Source: Ectothiorhodospira haloalkaliphila ATCC 51935
GTDB lineage: Bacteria > Pseudomonadota > Gammaproteobacteria > Ectothiorhodospirales > Ectothiorhodospiraceae
DNA: 64,000 nucleotides
NCBI RefSeq assembly: GCF_000633935.1
Contig: NZ_KK214998.1
Location: 1,286,311 to 1,350,310, forward strand
Direction of reading: 5' to 3'
Below the pieces are notes generated by a model. The model made no database searches. It was given only the letters and a program-made list of their open reading frames with translations, and was not told the DNA's origin. The number at the start of each line of letters is the position of its first letter. Position 1 is the stretch's first letter. Positions 36,479 to 48,050 of this stretch are shown one piece after another. Both the position numbers and the translations under genes were made by a program.

Positions 36479-37770
36479 TGTTTGATCAGCCGGGCGTAAT
36501 AGAAACCGTCCATTCCCTGATCACCGGAGAGGATCTGGCGACCCGCAACCTGAGCGCGGCCCCAGGGCGCCTGCAGGGGGGATTCGCTGGCCGAGGGTTC
36601 GTCCTGGAGAAATTGGGCCACGGTCAAGGCGTTTTCATCCGGCAACAAGGAACAGGTGACATACAAAAGCATACCCCCAGGTGCCAGCAGGGGCCAGAGC
36701 GCACGCAGCAATCGGGCCTGCTCGGCAGCCAGGGCGGGGATGTCCGCGTCCCGGCGCAGCAGCTTGATGTCCGGGTGTCGACGGATCACCCCGGTGGCGG
36801 AACAGGGAACATCCAGGAGGATGCGATCATACGGCGCCCCCTGATGCCAGTGGTCCGGCTCGGCCCCGTCGCCGCTCACCAGGTGGGCCTGATACCGGCC
36901 CCGCTCCAGGTTCTCCCTGACCCGCTCCAGGCGCCCGGCATGGGCATCCAGCGCCGTGACGTCCAGGTCGCCACCGGCGTGTTCCAGAAGGTGCAGGGTC
37001 TTGCCCCCCGGGGCCGCACAGGCATCCAGCACCCGCTGCCCCGGGCGGCAGTCCAGCAAGGGCGCCGCCAGTTGCGCGGCGGCGTCCTGAACCGATACCT
37101 CGCCGTCCTGAAAACCAGGCAGGGCCTCCACGGCCACCGGTTCGGACAGGGTGAGGGCCGAGGGCACGTGTTCATGAGGCTGTGCCTGGACACCCTGCCT
37201 TTCCAGCCGGGCCTGGTAATCCTGGCGCGATCCCCGGTGCAGATTCACCCGAAGGGTCATGGGGGGATGGGCGTTCATGGCCTGACAGAGGCGGTCGGTA
37301 TCATCCCCATAGGCCCGCTGCAAACGGGCGAACAGCCAATCCGGCAGAGCATGACGCACGGCGGGCGAGGCATCCACCTGCTGCCCCCGGGCCTCACCCT
37401 CGCGCTGGGCCCGGCGCAGCACGCCGTTGATCAGACCCACGGCCCAGCGCTTGCGCAGGCTGCGGCCCAGGTCGGCGGTCTGCTGGATGACGGCATAGTC
37501 GGGGGTGTTCATGTACTGCATCTCGAACAGCCCCATCAGCAGGGCACAGGCCACGTCCTGATCCCTGCCCCGCAGGGGTTTGTCCATCCAGCCATCGAGC
37601 ATCGCCTGCAGGCGGCGGTGCCAGCGCAGGGTGCCGTAGCACAGGGCCTGGGTCAGACCCCGATCCCGGGGTGGCACCTGCTGCAGATGATGTGGCAGGG
37701 CATCGGAGAGGGAGGCACCGTCCTTGAGGACGCGCAACAGAACCTTGAGGGCCGCTTCACGGGGTGACAT
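36475..37770 (-). CDS. rsmB: 16S rRNA m5C967 methyltransferase RsmB
   Basis: 431 residues. N-terminal NusB-like RNA-binding domain (SPREAALKVLLRVLKDGASLSDAL ... YAVIQQTADLGRSLRKRWAVGLINGVLRR) and a C-terminal SAM domain with VLDACAAPGGKTLHLLEH, the catalytic Cys in LLDVPCSATGVIRRHPDIK and YVTCSLLPDEN. Length equals E. coli RsmB. Start at 37770, the first ATG that matches the family; the frame continues upstream into fmt without a better start. fmt lies 8 bases upstream. Confidence 0.96.
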   Translation of the reverse strand: MSPREAALKVLLRVLKDGASLSDALPHHLQQVPPRDRGLTQALCYGTLRWHRRLQAMLDGWMDKPLRGRDQDVACALLMGLFEMQYMNTPDYAVIQQTADLGRSLRKRWAVGLINGVLRRAQREGEARGQQVDASPAVRHALPDWLFARLQRAYGDDTDRLCQAMNAHPPMTLRVNLHRGSRQDYQARLERQGVQAQPHEHVPSALTLSEPVAVEALPGFQDGEVSVQDAAAQLAAPLLDCRPGQRVLDACAAPGGKTLHLLEHAGGDLDVTALDAHAGRLERVRENLERGRYQAHLVSGDGAEPDHWHQGAPYDRILLDVPCSATGVIRRHPDIKLLRRDADIPALAAEQARLLRALWPLLAPGGMLLYVTCSLLPDENALTVAQFLQDEPSASESPLQAPWGRAQVAGRQILSGDQGMDGFYYARLIKH

Positions 37771-37778
37771 GTGTTGTC

Positions 37779-38711
37779 CTATTGTCCCAGTACGCGGCCC
37801 AGCAGGGAGCGTCCATTCAGGAATTCCCGGGCCGACAGCGGCTTGCCGCCCGGCAATTGCAGGCGGGTGATGCGCAGCAACCCCTCGCCGGTGGCCACGT
37901 CGATGCCCTGGGGGCCTTCGGCAACCACCGTGCCCGGCGCCGCCGTGGCCTGTCCCGCAGGCAGTTCCGACATCCACAGGCGCAAGGGCTGCCCTTCGTG
38001 AAGGGTCTGGGCCACAGGCCAGGGGTTGAAGGCGCGCACGCGACGATCCAGACAGACGGCCCGCCGTGTCCAGTCCAGCAAGGCCTCGGCCTTGCTGAGC
38101 TTCTCGGCATAGGTGACCAGGGCCTCGTCCTGGGGGTCTCCCCGCAGCGATCCGGCCTCCAGGCCTTCCAGGCCCTGGAGCAGCAATTGCGCGCCCTGGG
38201 CCGCCAGCGTGTCATGCAGCGTGGCCGCTGTGTCCTGTTCGGTGATGGGGCAACGGGATTTGAGCAGCATGTCGCCGGTGTCCAGCCCCGCGGCCATCTG
38301 CATCAGGGTGATGCCGGTCTCGTCATCTCCGGCCAGCAGGGCACGCTGTATGGGGGCGGCTCCACGCCAGCGGGGCAGCAACGAGGCATGCAGGTTCACG
38401 CAGCCCAGGCGGGGGATGTCCAGCACGGCCTGGGGCAGAATCAACCCATAGGCTGCCACCACCATCAGGTCCGGGGCATGGGCCCGCAGGGTTTGCTGAT
38501 CGGCCTCGTCACGCAGGCGCCCGGGCTGTTCCACGGGGATTCCATGGGCCTGGGCCAGTTGCTTGACGGGGCCGGGTCTGAGCTTGCGCCCCCGCCCGGC
38601 GGGGCGGTCCGGCTGGGTGTAGACCGCCACCACCGTGTGGGGGGAGTCGATCAGGGCCTGCAGGGCGGGCACGGCAAAATCCGGCGTGCCGGCATAAACA
38701 ATCCGCATCAA
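37779..38711 (-). CDS. fmt: Methionyl-tRNA formyltransferase
   Basis: 310 residues. Formylates initiator Met-tRNA. Motifs: [18 protein letters not shown], the folate and catalytic region [38 protein letters not shown], and a C-terminal OB-like domain ([20 protein letters not shown]). It overlaps def by 4 bases. Confidence 0.97.
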   Translation of the reverse strand: MMRIVYAGTPDFAVPALQALIDSPHTVVAVYTQPDRPAGRGRKLRPGPVKQLAQAHGIPVEQPGRLRDEADQQTLRAHAPDLMVVAAYGLILPQAVLDIPRLGCVNLHASLLPRWRGAAPIQRALLAGDDETGITLMQMAAGLDTGDMLLKSRCPITEQDTAATLHDTLAAQGAQLLLQGLEGLEAGSLRGDPQDEALVTYAEKLSKAEALLDWTRRAVCLDRRVRAFNPWPVAQTLHEGQPLRLWMSELPAGQATAAPGTVVAEGPQGIDVATGEGLLRITRLQLPGGKPLSAREFLNGRSLLGRVLGQ

Positions 38712-39268
38712 ACCGCCTCGCGCTGCCGCGTGGCCCGATTGGGGGTGCCGTGGCGGTTGGTCTTTTCCAGTTTTTTGCGGATGCGATCGCGCTTGAGCTT
38801 GGACAGATGGTCGACGAAGAGCTTACCGTCCAGATGGTCGATCTCGTGCTGGATGCACACCCCCAGCAGGCCACTTGCTTCCATCTCGAAGCGCTTGCCA
38901 TTGCGGTCCAGGGCCCTCACGCGGATGCGCTCGGCACGAGTCACCGGTTCGTAATAGCCCGGCACGGACAGGCACCCCTCCTCGCAATCTGCCTCTCCCC
39001 AGCGATCAACGATCTCCGGGTTGATGAAGCACAGAGGGCGCAGGCCCTGGCCCGAGCGTTCCTCGGAGCCCTCCTCGGCCACGTCCATCACGATCACGCG
39101 GCGCAGGACGTTCACCTGAACGGCCGCCAGGCCAATGCCCTCGGACGCGTACATGGTCTCGAACATGTCGTCCACGAGCTTGCGGATCTCACCATCCACA
39201 ACTTTGACCGGGTCGGCCTGACGACGCAGCCGGGGATCGGGAAAACGCAGGATTTCTAGTAGTGCCAT
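38708..39268 (-). CDS. def: Peptide deformylase
   Basis: 186 residues. Metal enzyme removing the N-formyl group. All three class motifs are intact: [18 protein letters not shown] (metal Cys) and QHEIDHLDG (HExxH type). The C-terminal tail ([22 protein letters not shown]) is a little longer than usual. First gene of the operon; AGGCGG precedes the ATG. Divergent from the LysM lipoprotein gene. Confidence 0.97.
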   Translation of the reverse strand: MALLEILRFPDPRLRRQADPVKVVDGEIRKLVDDMFETMYASEGIGLAAVQVNVLRRVIVMDVAEEGSEERSGQGLRPLCFINPEIVDRWGEADCEEGCLSVPGYYEPVTRAERIRVRALDRNGKRFEMEASGLLGVCIQHEIDHLDGKLFVDHLSKLKRDRIRKKLEKTNRHGTPNRATRQREAV

Positions 39269-39451
39269 GACCGCCTATCCGCTCAATGGGTGTATTTGTG
39301 CAGCGTCAAAACCATTTCTGCTAAAGTTGTGATTTCATCAGAACATGCCGTCCGAGCTTGCGCTCAGGGGAGCCGGGACGGCCGCAACCCGCCGTGGATC
39401 GGCGGGAAAACCGCATCCGGGCCATTGGCGCCCCGGCGACGAGGGGGAACG

Positions 39452-40588
39452 ATGTTCGCTCCATATCCGCTGCGTGTCGGACACGCGATGTCCGTCGTGA
39501 CGCTTATTCTAGCGTTCCTGGCCTCGGGTTGCGCCACCGCGCCCGAACCTTCACCGGAACCGGAGCCCGAACCGCCCCGGGTGCAGGCACCACCGGAGCC
39601 CGAACCGGAACCGGAAATCCGCATTCAGCCTACCGCCCCCGAACGCTACGTGGTACAGCCGGGCGACACGCTCTGGGACATCTCCAACCACTTCCTGCGC
39701 GATCCCTGGTACTGGCCGGAGTTGTGGGTGGCCAATCCGCAGATCCCCAATCCCCACCTGATCTACCCCGGCGATATCATCACACTTTACTACGTGGATG
39801 GGCGTCCGCACCTCACGGTGGATGGCGGCCCTCGCGTGCGGCCCACGGTGAGACTCTCGCCCCGGGTGCGTGCCGAACCCCTTCCACCCAGCCTGGATGT
39901 GCCCATTCAGGCGCTGCAACAATTCCTGGTGCGTCCTCGTATTGTGACAGAGCAGCAGATGGAAGATTCCGCCTATCTGCTGGCCTCTCAGGACGAACGC
40001 ATGGTGTTTGGTGCCCATGACCGCGTCTATGCCCGACGTCTGGCCGAAGATCCCCTGGGCACCCGCTACAATGTCTACCGCGCCGGCGGAGAACTGCGCG
40101 ACCCGGTGACCGGTGAGATGCTCGGTTTCGAGGCCATCCCCGTGGGCGACGCCGAACTGGTGCGTGAAGGCGATCCGGCCACGGTGGTGCTGACCCGCAG
40201 CGACCGGGAGGCCCTGACCGGCGACCGGCTGCTACCCCAGGACGACAGCGACCAGGCCTTCCTGTTCACCCCCAGCACGCCCGACCCTGATGCCGAAGGG
40301 CAGATCATCTCCCTGTTCGATGCCATCAGCCAGATCGCCCGCTTCCAGGTGGCCGTGATCAACCTGGGCGAACGCGAGGGCATTGAACGCGGGCATGTGT
40401 TTGCCACCTATCAGTCGGGTCGCCAGGTGCGCGACCGCTTTGCCGGGCGCGGCAACGAGACCGTGACCCTGCCGGACGAGCGGGTGGGCCTGATGATGGT
40501 CTTTCGCACCTTCGAAAAGGTGAGCTATGCCCTGGTGATGGAGTCCACACATCCCATCGAGCGCGGCTATGCCGTCAAGCATCCCTGA
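39452..40588 (+). CDS. LysM-domain lipoprotein
   Basis: 378 residues. Signal sequence ending LAFLASGCATAPE (likely lipidated Cys), a Pro/Glu-rich spacer (EPSPEPEPEPP, then PEPEPEPE), one LysM domain (YVVQPGDTLWDISNHFLRDPWYWPELWVANPQIPNPHLIYPGD) that binds peptidoglycan, and a C-terminal domain. This gene between def and dprA is common in gammaproteobacteria. Start at 39452 follows GAGGGGGA; the 54-codon frame upstream is rejected. Confidence 0.9.
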   Translation: MFAPYPLRVGHAMSVVTLILAFLASGCATAPEPSPEPEPEPPRVQAPPEPEPEPEIRIQPTAPERYVVQPGDTLWDISNHFLRDPWYWPELWVANPQIPNPHLIYPGDIITLYYVDGRPHLTVDGGPRVRPTVRLSPRVRAEPLPPSLDVPIQALQQFLVRPRIVTEQQMEDSAYLLASQDERMVFGAHDRVYARRLAEDPLGTRYNVYRAGGELRDPVTGEMLGFEAIPVGDAELVREGDPATVVLTRSDREALTGDRLLPQDDSDQAFLFTPSTPDPDAEGQIISLFDAISQIARFQVAVINLGEREGIERGHVFATYQSGRQVRDRFAGRGNETVTLPDERVGLMMVFRTFEKVSYALVMESTHPIERGYAVKHP

Positions 40589-40603
40589 TCACTGACGATC
40601 CCT

Positions 40604-40630
40604 CGGGGCGAGACCTCCGGTTTCGCCCCG
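40604..40630 (+). terminator. Stem-loop after the LysM gene
   Basis: CGGGGCGAGACC (40604-40615) and GGTTTCGCCCCG (40619-40630) form a 12-bp stem with one G-T pair and a TCC loop. A pyrimidine-rich but not T-only tract follows. Likely a weak terminator before dprA. Confidence 0.5.
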
Positions 40631-40681
40631 ATCCGGGATGCCCCTTCTCTTCCCCCTTCAAGCTTGAGACCTGTACAGACC

Positions 40682-41809
40682 ATGGACACGGCCGTCCTCT
40701 CCTCCTGGCTTCACCTGTGGCATACCCCCGGCGTCGGGCCCGCCCTGTTCCGGCGCATCCTGGAACAGTACGGCACCCCCGAGGCCTTCCTGCGAGCCCC
40801 ACGCGGGGCCTGGCGGGAACTGGAGCTGCGTGATGAGGCCATCGCCGTCCTGGAACAGGATGCCCCGCCACCAGGCGTGACCGCCGACCTGGACTGGGCG
40901 GCGAGCGATCGGCACCACATTCTGCTCCTTGAGGATCCCGGTTACCCGCCCCGCCTGCGGGACATCGCCAGCCCCCCGCCTGTACTGTATGTGGTGGGGG
41001 ACCCCCAGGTACTGCATTGGCCCATGCTGGCGGTAGTGGGCAGCCGTCACCCGACCCCGGGCGGTCGCGAGACCGCCAAGGCCTTCAGTGCCCACCTGGC
41101 GCGCCAGGGCCTGGTGATTGCCAGCGGCCTGGCCCAGGGGGTGGATGGCGCCGCCCATGCCGGGGCCCTGTCGGCAGGAGGTCTGACAGTGGCCGTCACC
41201 GGCACGGGGCCGGACCGCATCTACCCCGGCGCCCACCGGTCGCTGGCCCAGCGCCTGGTGGCCGAGGGGGCCATGGTCACGGAGTTCCCCGTGGGCACGC
41301 AGGTCAAGCGGGAGCACTTCCCCCGTCGCAACCGCATCCTGTCGGGCCTGAGCATCGGCACCCTGGTGGTGGAGGCTGCGGCCCGCAGCGGGTCCTTGAT
41401 CACCGCGCGCCGCGCCTTGGAACAGGGCCGCGAGGTCTTCGCCATCCCCGGCTCCATCCACAACCCCATGGCCCGGGGCTGCCATCGTCTCATCCGCGAG
41501 GGCGCCAAACTGGTGGAAACGGCCGATGACATCCTGGAAGAACTGGGAGCCCAGGCGCTGGTCCCCGCCGCATCCCTGCCCAGCGCCAGGTCTGCCTCCG
41601 TGGGTAAAGGCCCCCATGACGATGCGTCCGGGGAGACGGAACCGGACCATGCCAGGCTGCTGGAAGCCATGGGGCACGACCCGGTTTCGGTGGATCAGCT
41701 CGTGGGACGCACTGGATTGACCGTGGCCATGGTTTCCTCCATGCTGCTGCTCATGGAGTTGCGCGGCCAGGTGGCCTCCCTGTCCGGTGGTCGTTACGTC
41801 CGCCTGTAG
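40682..41809 (+). CDS. dprA: DNA-processing protein DprA (Smf)
   Basis: 375 residues. Binds single-stranded DNA and loads RecA in natural transformation. N-terminal HhH/SAM region (HTPGVGPALFRRILEQYG), Rossmann fold (VVGSRHPTPGGRETAKAFSAHLARQGLVIASGLAQGVDGAAHAGAL; EFPVGTQVKREHFPRRNRILSGLSIGTLVVEA) and a C-terminal winged-helix domain (DPVSVDQLVGRTGLTVAMVSSMLLLMELRGQV). ATG 40682 chosen over an upstream TTG. smg follows after 14 bases. Confidence 0.96.
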   Translation: MDTAVLSSWLHLWHTPGVGPALFRRILEQYGTPEAFLRAPRGAWRELELRDEAIAVLEQDAPPPGVTADLDWAASDRHHILLLEDPGYPPRLRDIASPPPVLYVVGDPQVLHWPMLAVVGSRHPTPGGRETAKAFSAHLARQGLVIASGLAQGVDGAAHAGALSAGGLTVAVTGTGPDRIYPGAHRSLAQRLVAEGAMVTEFPVGTQVKREHFPRRNRILSGLSIGTLVVEAAARSGSLITARRALEQGREVFAIPGSIHNPMARGCHRLIREGAKLVETADDILEELGAQALVPAASLPSARSASVGKGPHDDASGETEPDHARLLEAMGHDPVSVDQLVGRTGLTVAMVSSMLLLMELRGQVASLSGGRYVRL

Positions 41810-41823
41810 CCGGAATAGCGAAG

Positions 41824-42297
41824 ATGAAAGAGAACGTGCTCGACGTACTGATGTATCTGTTTGAAAATTATATAGACGACGATACGGAGCTGGAGCCGGA
41901 TCGCGAGCAGCTGCACAACCTGCTGCTGGACGCCGGCTTCCCGGTCGCCGAGATCAACAAGGCGTTTGACTGGCTGGAAAACCTGGCCAGTCAGGACTCC
42001 TCGCTCAGGACCCTGCACACCGACTCGGCGCTGCGCCTCTATACCGAGCCCGAAATGAACCGCATGGACGCCACCAGCCGTGGCTTCCTGCTGTTTCTGG
42101 AGCAGAACGGCGTCTTGAGCCCCTCCACCCGCGAGGTGGTGATCAACCGGGTCATGGACCTGGACACGGAAGAAATCGGCCTGGATGAACTCAAATGGAT
42201 CACCCTCATGGTGCTCTTCAACCAGCCCGGCCAGGAGGCCGCCTACACCTGGCTCGAGAGCCTGATGTTCGAGAACCCGCCGGAGTATCTGCACTGA
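41824..42297 (+). CDS. smg: Smg family protein (DUF494)
   Basis: 157 residues of the DUF494/Smg family: MKENVLDVLMYLFENYIDDD at the start, an acidic, alpha-helical body, and FNQPGQEAAYTWLESLMFE near the end. The function is not settled. It always sits by dprA and topA, as here. Confidence 0.95.
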   Translation: MKENVLDVLMYLFENYIDDDTELEPDREQLHNLLLDAGFPVAEINKAFDWLENLASQDSSLRTLHTDSALRLYTEPEMNRMDATSRGFLLFLEQNGVLSPSTREVVINRVMDLDTEEIGLDELKWITLMVLFNQPGQEAAYTWLESLMFENPPEYLH

Positions 42298-42328
42298 CCC
42301 CCTGCCACACAACACAGGTAGCCAGGAC

Positions 42329-44920
42329 ATGAGCAAGCACCTGGTCATCGTCGAATCGCCCGCCAAGGCCAAGACCATCAAGAAGTACCTCGGAAACGAT
42401 TTCGAGGTACTGGCTTCCTATGGTCACGTTCGTGATCTGGTGCCCAAGGAGGGCGCTGTGGATACCGAAGATGGTTTCCGCATGAATTACCAGGTGATCG
42501 AGCGCAATGAAAAGCATGTGGAAAGCATCGCCAGGGCCCTGAAAAAGGCTGACAGCCTGATTCTGGCCACTGACCCCGACCGCGAAGGAGAGGCCATTTC
42601 CTGGCATCTCTACGAGTTGCTGAACGAACGGGGCTTGCTCAAGGACAAGGACGCCCAGCGGGTGGTATTCCACGAGATCACTCAGCGGGCGGTGCGCGAG
42701 GCCATTGAGCACCCCCGTGGCCTGTCCAACGACCTGATCAACGCCCAGCAGGCGCGCCGCGCCCTGGACTATCTGGTGGGCTTCAATCTCTCACCGCTGC
42801 TGTGGAAGAAGATCAAGCGCGGCCTCTCCGCCGGACGGGTACAGAGCCCGGCCCTGCGCATGATCGTGGAGCGTGAACAGGAGATCGAGGCCTTCGTCAG
42901 CCAGGAGTACTGGACGGTGGATGCCCATGCAGCCAAGGACGCCGAAGGCTTCACGGCCCGGCTGCAGGTCTACGCGGGCAAGAAGCTGGAACAGTTCGAC
43001 ATCAACAACGAGGCCGATGCCCAGAAGGCCCGCGAAACCCTGCTGTCGTCCGCGAACGGTCGCCTGCATGTGGCCAAGGTGGAAAAGAAACAGCGGCGCC
43101 GCAACCCGGCCGCCCCCTTCACCACCTCCACCCTGCAGCAGGAGGCCTCGCGCAAGCTCGGCTTCTCCGCCAGCCGCACCATGCGTGTGGCCCAGCAGTT
43201 GTATGAGGGCATCGACCTGGGCAGCGGGCCCATCGGGCTGATCACCTACATGCGGACCGACTCCTTCACCCTGTCCAATGACGCCATTCAGGAAATCCGG
43301 GGGCTGATCGAGGAGCGTTACGGCAAGCAGAAGGTGCCGGATAGCCCGCGCATCTACAAGACCAAGTCCAAGAACGCCCAGGAGGCCCATGAGGCCATCC
43401 GTCCCACGTCGGTGCAGCGCCTGCCCGACGAGGTGAAATCCCATCTCTCCCAGGACCAGGCCCGGCTCTACGACCTGGTGTGGAAACGCACCGTGGCCTG
43501 CCAGATGATCCATGCCACCCTGGACACCGTGGCGGCCGATCTGCAGGCGGGGAGCGCCGATCATGTCTTCCGGGCCACCGGTTCCTCCGTGCGCGACCCG
43601 GGCTTCATGGCCGTGTACCGGGAAGACCAGGATGACACCAAGGTGGAAAGCGACGAGCGCCTGCTGCCGGAACTCAAGGAAGGCGAGGATATCGACCTGC
43701 GGGACGTGCAGGCGGATCAGCACTTCACCGAACCCCCGCCGCGCTACTCCGAGGCCAGCCTGGTGAAGGCCCTGGAAGAGCATGGCATCGGACGTCCCTC
43801 CACCTATGCCTCCATCATCAGCACCCTGCTGCAGCGGGAATATGCCGAGTTGGTGAACCGGCGGTTCATACCCACGGACATCGGCCGCATCGTCAACACC
43901 TTCCTCACCCAGCATTTCACCCAGTACGTGGACTACGACTTCACGGCCCGGCTCGAGGATGAACTGGACGAGATTTCCCGGGGCGAGAAGGAGTGGGTGC
44001 CGGTGATGGAACGGTTCTGGGACCAGTTCCACGAACAGGTCAAGGAGAAGGACGCTTCGGTCACCCGGGAAGAGGCCGTGCAGGCCCGGGAGATCGGCAC
44101 CGATCCCAAGTCGGGCCGACCCGTCTCGGTGCGCATGGGCCGCTACGGGCCCTTCGTGCAGATCGGCACCAAGGACGACGAGGAAAAGCCCCGTTTTGCA
44201 GGGCTGCGCCCCGGACAGAAGATGGACAGCATCACCATGGACGAGGCCATGGCCCTGTTCAAGCTGCCCCGCGAACTGGGCGAGACCCCGGAAGGGGAAC
44301 CGGTGCTGGTGAACATTGGCCGTTTTGGCCCCTACGTGAAATTCGGGGATCGCTATGCCTCCCTGAAGAAGGAAGACGACCCCTACACCATCGAACTGCC
44401 CCGTGCCCTGGAACTGGTGGCCGAGAAGAAGGAAATCGACGCCAACCGCTTCATCAAGACCTTCGAGAAAGAAGGGATCCAGGTGCTCAATGGCCGCTAT
44501 GGCCCCTATATCACCAACGGTGCCAAGAACGCCCGCATTCCCAAGGATCAGGAACCCAAGGACCTGACCCTGGAGCAATGCCAGGAACTGCTCGCCGCCG
44601 CGCCTGAAAAGAAGGGTCGCGGTCGCAAGGCCCCGGCCAAGAAGGCGGCGACCAAGAAGGCAGCCACCACCAAGAAAACCACGACCAAGGCGAGCACCAC
44701 GAAGAAGGCCTCGAAAGCATCGTCGGACACCGGCAAGACGGCCACGAAGGCCGCCAGCAAGTCCACCAGCAAGTCCACCACCAAGGCCAAGACCGCCAGC
44801 ACCAGCAAGAAGTCCACGGGCAGCGGCACCAAGGCCAAGGCGTCCACGGGGAAAGCGAGCACCCGTCAAGGCAAGAAATCGGCCGAGGACAGCACGGCCG
44901 GCGTCTCCAGCGGCACCTGA
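42329..44920 (+). CDS. topA: DNA topoisomerase I (type IA) with lysine/serine-rich tail
   Basis: 863 residues. Relaxes negative supercoils. TOPRIM domain (HLVIVESPAKAKTIKKYLG; LATDPDREGEAISWHL), active-site Tyr in GLITYMRTDSFTLS, and EAHEAIRPT. The usual four-Cys zinc ribbons of E. coli TopA are missing; instead there are non-zinc C-terminal repeats (GRYGPFVQIG, GRFGPYVKFG, NGRYGPYITNG). They are followed by a tail of about 100 residues almost entirely Lys, Ala, Ser and Thr (AKKAATKKAATTKKTTTKAS...), which probably adds DNA binding. Confidence 0.96.
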   Translation: MSKHLVIVESPAKAKTIKKYLGNDFEVLASYGHVRDLVPKEGAVDTEDGFRMNYQVIERNEKHVESIARALKKADSLILATDPDREGEAISWHLYELLNERGLLKDKDAQRVVFHEITQRAVREAIEHPRGLSNDLINAQQARRALDYLVGFNLSPLLWKKIKRGLSAGRVQSPALRMIVEREQEIEAFVSQEYWTVDAHAAKDAEGFTARLQVYAGKKLEQFDINNEADAQKARETLLSSANGRLHVAKVEKKQRRRNPAAPFTTSTLQQEASRKLGFSASRTMRVAQQLYEGIDLGSGPIGLITYMRTDSFTLSNDAIQEIRGLIEERYGKQKVPDSPRIYKTKSKNAQEAHEAIRPTSVQRLPDEVKSHLSQDQARLYDLVWKRTVACQMIHATLDTVAADLQAGSADHVFRATGSSVRDPGFMAVYREDQDDTKVESDERLLPELKEGEDIDLRDVQADQHFTEPPPRYSEASLVKALEEHGIGRPSTYASIISTLLQREYAELVNRRFIPTDIGRIVNTFLTQHFTQYVDYDFTARLEDELDEISRGEKEWVPVMERFWDQFHEQVKEKDASVTREEAVQAREIGTDPKSGRPVSVRMGRYGPFVQIGTKDDEEKPRFAGLRPGQKMDSITMDEAMALFKLPRELGETPEGEPVLVNIGRFGPYVKFGDRYASLKKEDDPYTIELPRALELVAEKKEIDANRFIKTFEKEGIQVLNGRYGPYITNGAKNARIPKDQEPKDLTLEQCQELLAAAPEKKGRGRKAPAKKAATKKAATTKKTTTKASTTKKASKASSDTGKTATKAASKSTSKSTTKAKTASTSKKSTGSGTKAKASTGKASTRQGKKSAEDSTAGVSSGT

Positions 44921-44935
44921 TCACAGGCAACGGGG

Positions 44936-45499
44936 ATGGCCAGACTGACCCGGGACGTGCAGCACGCCGCCGCCATGATTCGCGGTGGAGGCCTGGTGGC
45001 CTACCCCACCGAGGCCGTGTTCGGGCTGGGCTGCGATCCGCGTAATGAGCTGGCGGTGCACCGTCTGTTGACCGCAAAACACCGCCTGCCGGACAAGGGA
45101 CTGATCCTCATCGCTGCTGATTTTTCCCAGCTGGCGCCCTTTCTGCGTCCCGTGGAGGCAGCCCTCCAGGCGCGGGCCATGGCCACCTGGCCGGGCCCCG
45201 TCACCTGGCTATGGCCATGCCGCCCCGACGTGCCCCCCTGGCTCACCGGGGATCGGGACGTACTGGCCGTGCGGATGACCGATCACCCCCTGGCCGCGGA
45301 CCTCTGCCACCAGGCCGGTCGTGCCCTGGTCTCCACCAGCGCCAACCGCTCCGGAGAGCCCCCGGCCCGGGACGCGCACACCGTGCAGCAGACCTTGGGC
45401 AAACTGCTGGACACCATCCTGGAAGGTGATACCGGAGGCCGTGACAAACCCAGCGAGATCAGGGACCTGGTCACGGGAGACATCGTTCGGGATGGCTGA
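44936..45499 (+). CDS. tsaC: Threonylcarbamoyl-AMP synthase TsaC (YrdC)
   Basis: 187 residues. Makes the threonylcarbamoyl-AMP used for t6A37 in tRNA. SUA5/YrdC fold: GGLVAYPTEAVFGLGCDP, KHRLPDKGLILIAAD, GPVTWLWPC, RMTDHPLAADLCHQAGRALVSTSANRSGEPP. Single-domain length as in E. coli TsaC. It lies 15 bases after topA and 18 before hemF. Confidence 0.94.
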   Translation: MARLTRDVQHAAAMIRGGGLVAYPTEAVFGLGCDPRNELAVHRLLTAKHRLPDKGLILIAADFSQLAPFLRPVEAALQARAMATWPGPVTWLWPCRPDVPPWLTGDRDVLAVRMTDHPLAADLCHQAGRALVSTSANRSGEPPARDAHTVQQTLGKLLDTILEGDTGGRDKPSEIRDLVTGDIVRDG

Positions 45500-45508
45500 C
45501 ATGACTGA

Positions 45509-47994
<2,486 letters not shown>

Positions 47995-48050
47995 GGTATC
48001 TGGTCTCCTGATTGTCCGGTCATTCGGCCCTCTCCCACCACAGCGGGCAC

